Positions 34,272-36,218 of a DNA stretch of 36,218 nucleotides are shown here, piece after piece. Numbering within the stretch: position 1 is the first letter of the stretch; every line of letters begins with the position of its first letter. Below the pieces are notes generated by a model. The model worked only from the letters and a program-made list of their open reading frames with translations, was not told the origin of the DNA and ran no database searches. The stretch is from Planctomycetaceae bacterium (GTDB taxonomy: Bacteria > Planctomycetota > Planctomycetia > Planctomycetales > Planctomycetaceae): contig OMIV01000256.1 of assembly GCA_900299185.1 (NCBI GenBank), positions 1 to 36,218 of the forward strand, written 5' to 3'. The position numbers were made by a program, and so were the translations under genes.

Positions 34272-34372
34272 CGAGCCTGCTTCCATGTGTGGTGGTAACT
34301 ACATGAACCGGGTCAGGCGGGAGACCGAGCAGCCCTAAGTGCAAGTACTAGGTACATATGGAGGCAGGCTCG
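34272..34372 (+). ncRNA. ffs: Signal recognition particle RNA, small bacterial type (4.5S)
   Basis: The conserved Ffh-binding domain is unmistakable: GGGTCAGG (34310-34317) on one side and AGCAGCC (34328-34334) on the other, joined by a CGG/CCG stem with a GAGA (GNRA-type) tetraloop at 34321-34324. The terminal stem CGAGCCTGC (34272-34280) pairs perfectly with GCAGGCTCG (34364-34372), and TTCCATGTG pairs with CATATGGAG with wobble next to it, giving one long hairpin of about 101 nt. This is the size of 4.5S RNA, without an Alu domain. It guides Ffh to ribosomes making membrane and secreted proteins. The exact ends are inferred from the fold. Confidence 0.9.
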
Positions 34373-34418
34373 TGCCTCTGAAGTTCAGACAGTTGGCCGC
34401 TTTACTGTTAGCAATCAT

Positions 34419-34460
34419 CGAACCCCGGTCTTTCATCTGAACGACCGGGGTTCGTCGTTT
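34419..34460 (+). terminator. Hairpin terminator after the SRP RNA
   Basis: CGAACCCCGGTC (34419-34430) pairs perfectly with GACCGGGGTTCG (34443-34454) around a 12-nt loop, followed by TCGTTTCG. The strong 12-bp stem has only a short T-rich tail. It lies about 50 nt after the SRP RNA and just before the YkgJ-type gene. Confidence 0.6.
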
Positions 34461-34475
34461 CGAGAGTTCTCAAAG

Positions 34476-34904
34476 ATGACGACACCTGCCGATAGCGAGC
34501 CGTGGTACAAGGACGGACTGCATTTTAAGTGCACTCAATGCGGCAACTGTTGCACGGGTTCGCCGGGTTTTGTCTGGGTCGATGAAGCCGAGATTCAGGC
34601 CATCGCAGACTACCTTGGAAAGACGATAGGCGAGGTGCGGCTCATGCACACTCGCCCCGCTCGCGGCAAGGTTTCGTTAAATGAGTACGCCAATGGCGAC
34701 TGTGTCTTCTTCGATGGCAAGGGTCGAGGTTGCACGATTTATCCTGTTCGCCCCAAGCAATGCCGGACTTGGCCGTTCTGGAATTCGAACTTGGACAGCG
34801 AAGACGATTGGGACTTCGTAAAGACGATTTGCCCTGGGACTGGTCGAGGCGACTTTGTCCCGTTTGAAGAGATCGAAATTCGTCGCTCGGCGATCGATCT
34901 GTAA
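34476..34904 (+). CDS. YkgJ family cysteine-cluster protein
   Basis: The 142-residue protein has the family's metal-binding cysteine cluster: C19, C22, C25 and C26 in CTQCGNCC, then C76, C86, C96 (RPKQCRTWPFW) and C119 (TICPG). YkgJ-type proteins are thought to bind zinc or an iron-sulfur centre; the precise function is not established. No signal peptide is present. The gene follows the SRP RNA hairpin and is followed 35 bp later by an exported thioredoxin-like gene. No clear Shine-Dalgarno was seen before the ATG. Confidence 0.85.
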   Translation: MTTPADSEPWYKDGLHFKCTQCGNCCTGSPGFVWVDEAEIQAIADYLGKTIGEVRLMHTRPARGKVSLNEYANGDCVFFDGKGRGCTIYPVRPKQCRTWPFWNSNLDSEDDWDFVKTICPGTGRGDFVPFEEIEIRRSAIDL

Positions 34905-34939
34905 GCTCGACTCCAGTCCAAGCCGTGAGGACTCAGACG

Positions 34940-35572
34940 ATGCGACGATTGATGTTGGCGTTCGCTCTGACGATGAGCGTCTGGAGTGTTCTGACCGCGC
35001 CGGCCGTGTTTGGTGGCGAATTCAATCCTGATCTCAACATCGGCGATCGCGCACCCGAGTGGAAAGAATTGCCGGGAGTCGACGATAAGAAGTACTCGTT
35101 GGCTGACTTCAAATCGAAGCCTGTCTTGGTTGTGTTCTTCACCTGCAACTCGTGTCCGTATGCCGTCGAGTATGAGGACCGCATTCTCGCGCTGACCAAA
35201 GAACATGCAGGAACAGACAGCAAAGTCGGCTTCGTAGCGATCAACGTCAACAAGGTCGAAGCTGATCTGCCGCCGGCGATGAAGGCCAAAGCAAAAGCCA
35301 AGAACTTCAACTTCCCGTATCTGTTCGACGAAACGCAACGCGTCGCCAAAGACTTTGGTGCGGGGTACACGCCGGAGTTTTTTGTCCTCAACTCCGAACG
35401 CCGAGTCGTCTACATGGGCGCTCTGGATGACAACTCGAATGCCGAGCTTGTGAAGCAGCGGTACTTGGCCGATGCCATCGCAGCGACGTTGGCTGGCAAA
35501 GAAATCTCGAAGAAAGAGACGCCGCCGGTCGGATGTCGCATTCGTATCGAGACTCGTAAACGCGGTAAGTAG
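34940..35572 (+). CDS. Exported thioredoxin-fold (redoxin/AhpC-TSA type) protein
   Basis: The 210-residue protein starts with a Sec signal peptide (residues 1-25, likely cleavage after VFG). The thioredoxin fold follows with NIGDRAPEWKELPGVDDKKYSL (as start of domain), VVFFTCNSCPYAVEYEDR holding the redox pair C69 and C72 (CNSC), and the cis-Pro loop YTPEFFVL. It probably acts in thiol redox or as a peroxiredoxin-like protein outside the cytoplasm. I start at ATG 34940, because GAGGA is 8 nt upstream; an in-frame GTG at 34925 would add five residues. The 375-aa ORF on the opposite strand is a shadow of this gene and its neighbour. Confidence 0.87.
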   Translation: MRRLMLAFALTMSVWSVLTAPAVFGGEFNPDLNIGDRAPEWKELPGVDDKKYSLADFKSKPVLVVFFTCNSCPYAVEYEDRILALTKEHAGTDSKVGFVAINVNKVEADLPPAMKAKAKAKNFNFPYLFDETQRVAKDFGAGYTPEFFVLNSERRVVYMGALDDNSNAELVKQRYLADAIAATLAGKEISKKETPPVGCRIRIETRKRGK

Positions 35573-36009
35573 GTTTCTTCTTTGGGGCCTTTCGTAAACC
35601 CGTTTCCCCGAAGCTGGCGCCGCTAATAACCGGGCTCTGCGAATCGCCCGGTGCTCAACGACACCAGCGACGGGGAGTCTCTCACACACGTCGAACTCTT
35701 CGTTCGCGATGCTCAGTGACGGCTGACCGAAGGCGAGACGGACTTGGCCAGCACCGTCGCTGTGGAATTCAAATGACACAACTCTGAGCCCGCTTGAGTC
35801 GTTGTGTTGGTAAGGATTCCTAACCGCGCGTCGTAGAACGAAATACGCCGACTTTCGTTGCCACAAGAGTCGCCAGTTGCCTTCTTACTCACACGGATTT
35901 TTCCCGAACGGATAACGCCAAGACTTCGGTTTGAGCCGCACCGTGTGGCACTGACTCTCAGGCTTGGCTTACATCCATGCGACCGATCGAAATCTCGATC
36001 AACGCGTCT
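35573..36009. other. Intergenic region, 437 bp, no gene recognised
   Basis: The gap between convergent genes holds a small hairpin (CCGGGC 35630-35635 with GCCCGG 35646-35651) just after the thioredoxin-like gene, which might help termination. Nothing else was recognised. Confidence 0.4.
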
Positions 36010-36218
36010 CTATGGCAAGAATGACGCATAGCTGCTCGACGTTGACGCGACAGTCGACGTGCTATTGCTGGTCCTGGATTGCGAGGACTTATTTCGGCTT
36101 GCGGCCAGTCGCTGTGCTCGCTTTTGTTCGGCAGCTTGGAGTTGCTGGGCTTGTTGCTGTCGCGCTTGAGCTTGCATTTGTTGGATGGCTGCGACGCGCG
36201 CCGCCATCTGCTGTTGAG
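36010..36218 (-). CDS. Q/A-rich protein C terminus, truncated by the window edge
   Basis: The frame stays open to the right edge (codons before the first internal Met read Gln-Gln-Gln), so the start lies outside. The visible 68 or so residues are a Gln/Ala/Arg-rich, probably coiled-coil segment (QMQAQARQQQAQQLQ) followed by a Ser/Thr-rich tail ending in SYASFLP. No family was recognised. Such low-complexity sequence could also arise by chance, but the frame is consistent and ends in a normal stop. Confidence 0.55.
   Translation of the reverse strand, partial: QQQMAARVAAIQQMQAQARQQQAQQLQAAEQKRAQRLAASRNKSSQSRTSNSTSTVASTSSSYASFLP

Noticed and set aside
34255-34285. GGTTCGAGCC that resembles a tRNA T-loop
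   Set aside because: No acceptor, D-arm or anticodon arm can be folded around it, and it is part of the SRP RNA terminal stem.
34739-35866. 375-aa minus-strand ORF
   Set aside because: It lies opposite the YkgJ-type and thioredoxin-like genes, whose cysteine motifs, signal peptide and ribosome binding site are convincing; the ORF product resembles no family.

Overview
The window reads as chromosomal DNA from a planctomycete (phylum Planctomycetota). The evidence is the DUF1552 protein next to a DUF1592/DUF1588-type cytochrome c protein, the giant secreted proteins built from beta-helix, Calx-beta and RTX-like repeats, an N-terminal LEDRSLLS motif on one of them, a solitary groEL, and a zinc-ribbon Ser/Thr kinase. 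No phage, IS element, CRISPR array or tRNA was recognised. This placement comes from protein families only; no 16S gene is present.

Layout. Positions 3-3953 hold the 3' part of a giant cell-surface or secreted repeat protein whose start lies outside the window, followed by a compact subtilisin-like protease (4084-5034). The translation operon rpsB-tsf-pyrH runs on the minus strand (7679-5183). Divergent from it, on the plus strand, are a DUF4432 sugar-epimerase-like protein, a glycogen synthase (glgA) and a zinc-ribbon Ser/Thr kinase (8126-12441). A minus-strand run RidA-like, MFS transporter, methyltransferase (15788-12600) follows. A second RTX-repeat protein lies at 16401-18941. A solitary groEL (20929-19340, with terminator) is divergent from a beta-CASP metallo-beta-lactamase ribonuclease and a 2H phosphoesterase (thpR).

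From 33879 down to 23606 the minus strand carries a LuxE-like acyl-adenylating enzyme, a multidomain cytochrome c protein, a Tat-exported DUF1552 protein, a LuxC/ALDH-like reductase and a single large RND permease. An inverted-repeat element lies in the gap after the LuxE-like gene and a possible relative lies between the ALDH and RND genes. The SRP RNA gene (ffs) is at 34272-34372 on the plus strand with a hairpin behind it, followed by a YkgJ-type cysteine-cluster protein and an exported thioredoxin-like protein. The right edge cuts a Q-rich coiled-coil-like protein.

The most system-like part is the co-oriented region 33.9-23.6 kb. A ligase and an aldehyde dehydrogenase of the sizes of LuxE and LuxC, the two parts of a fatty-acid reductase, flank a periplasmic c-heme/DUF1552 pair and are followed by an RND pump. 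Whether these genes work together is inference.
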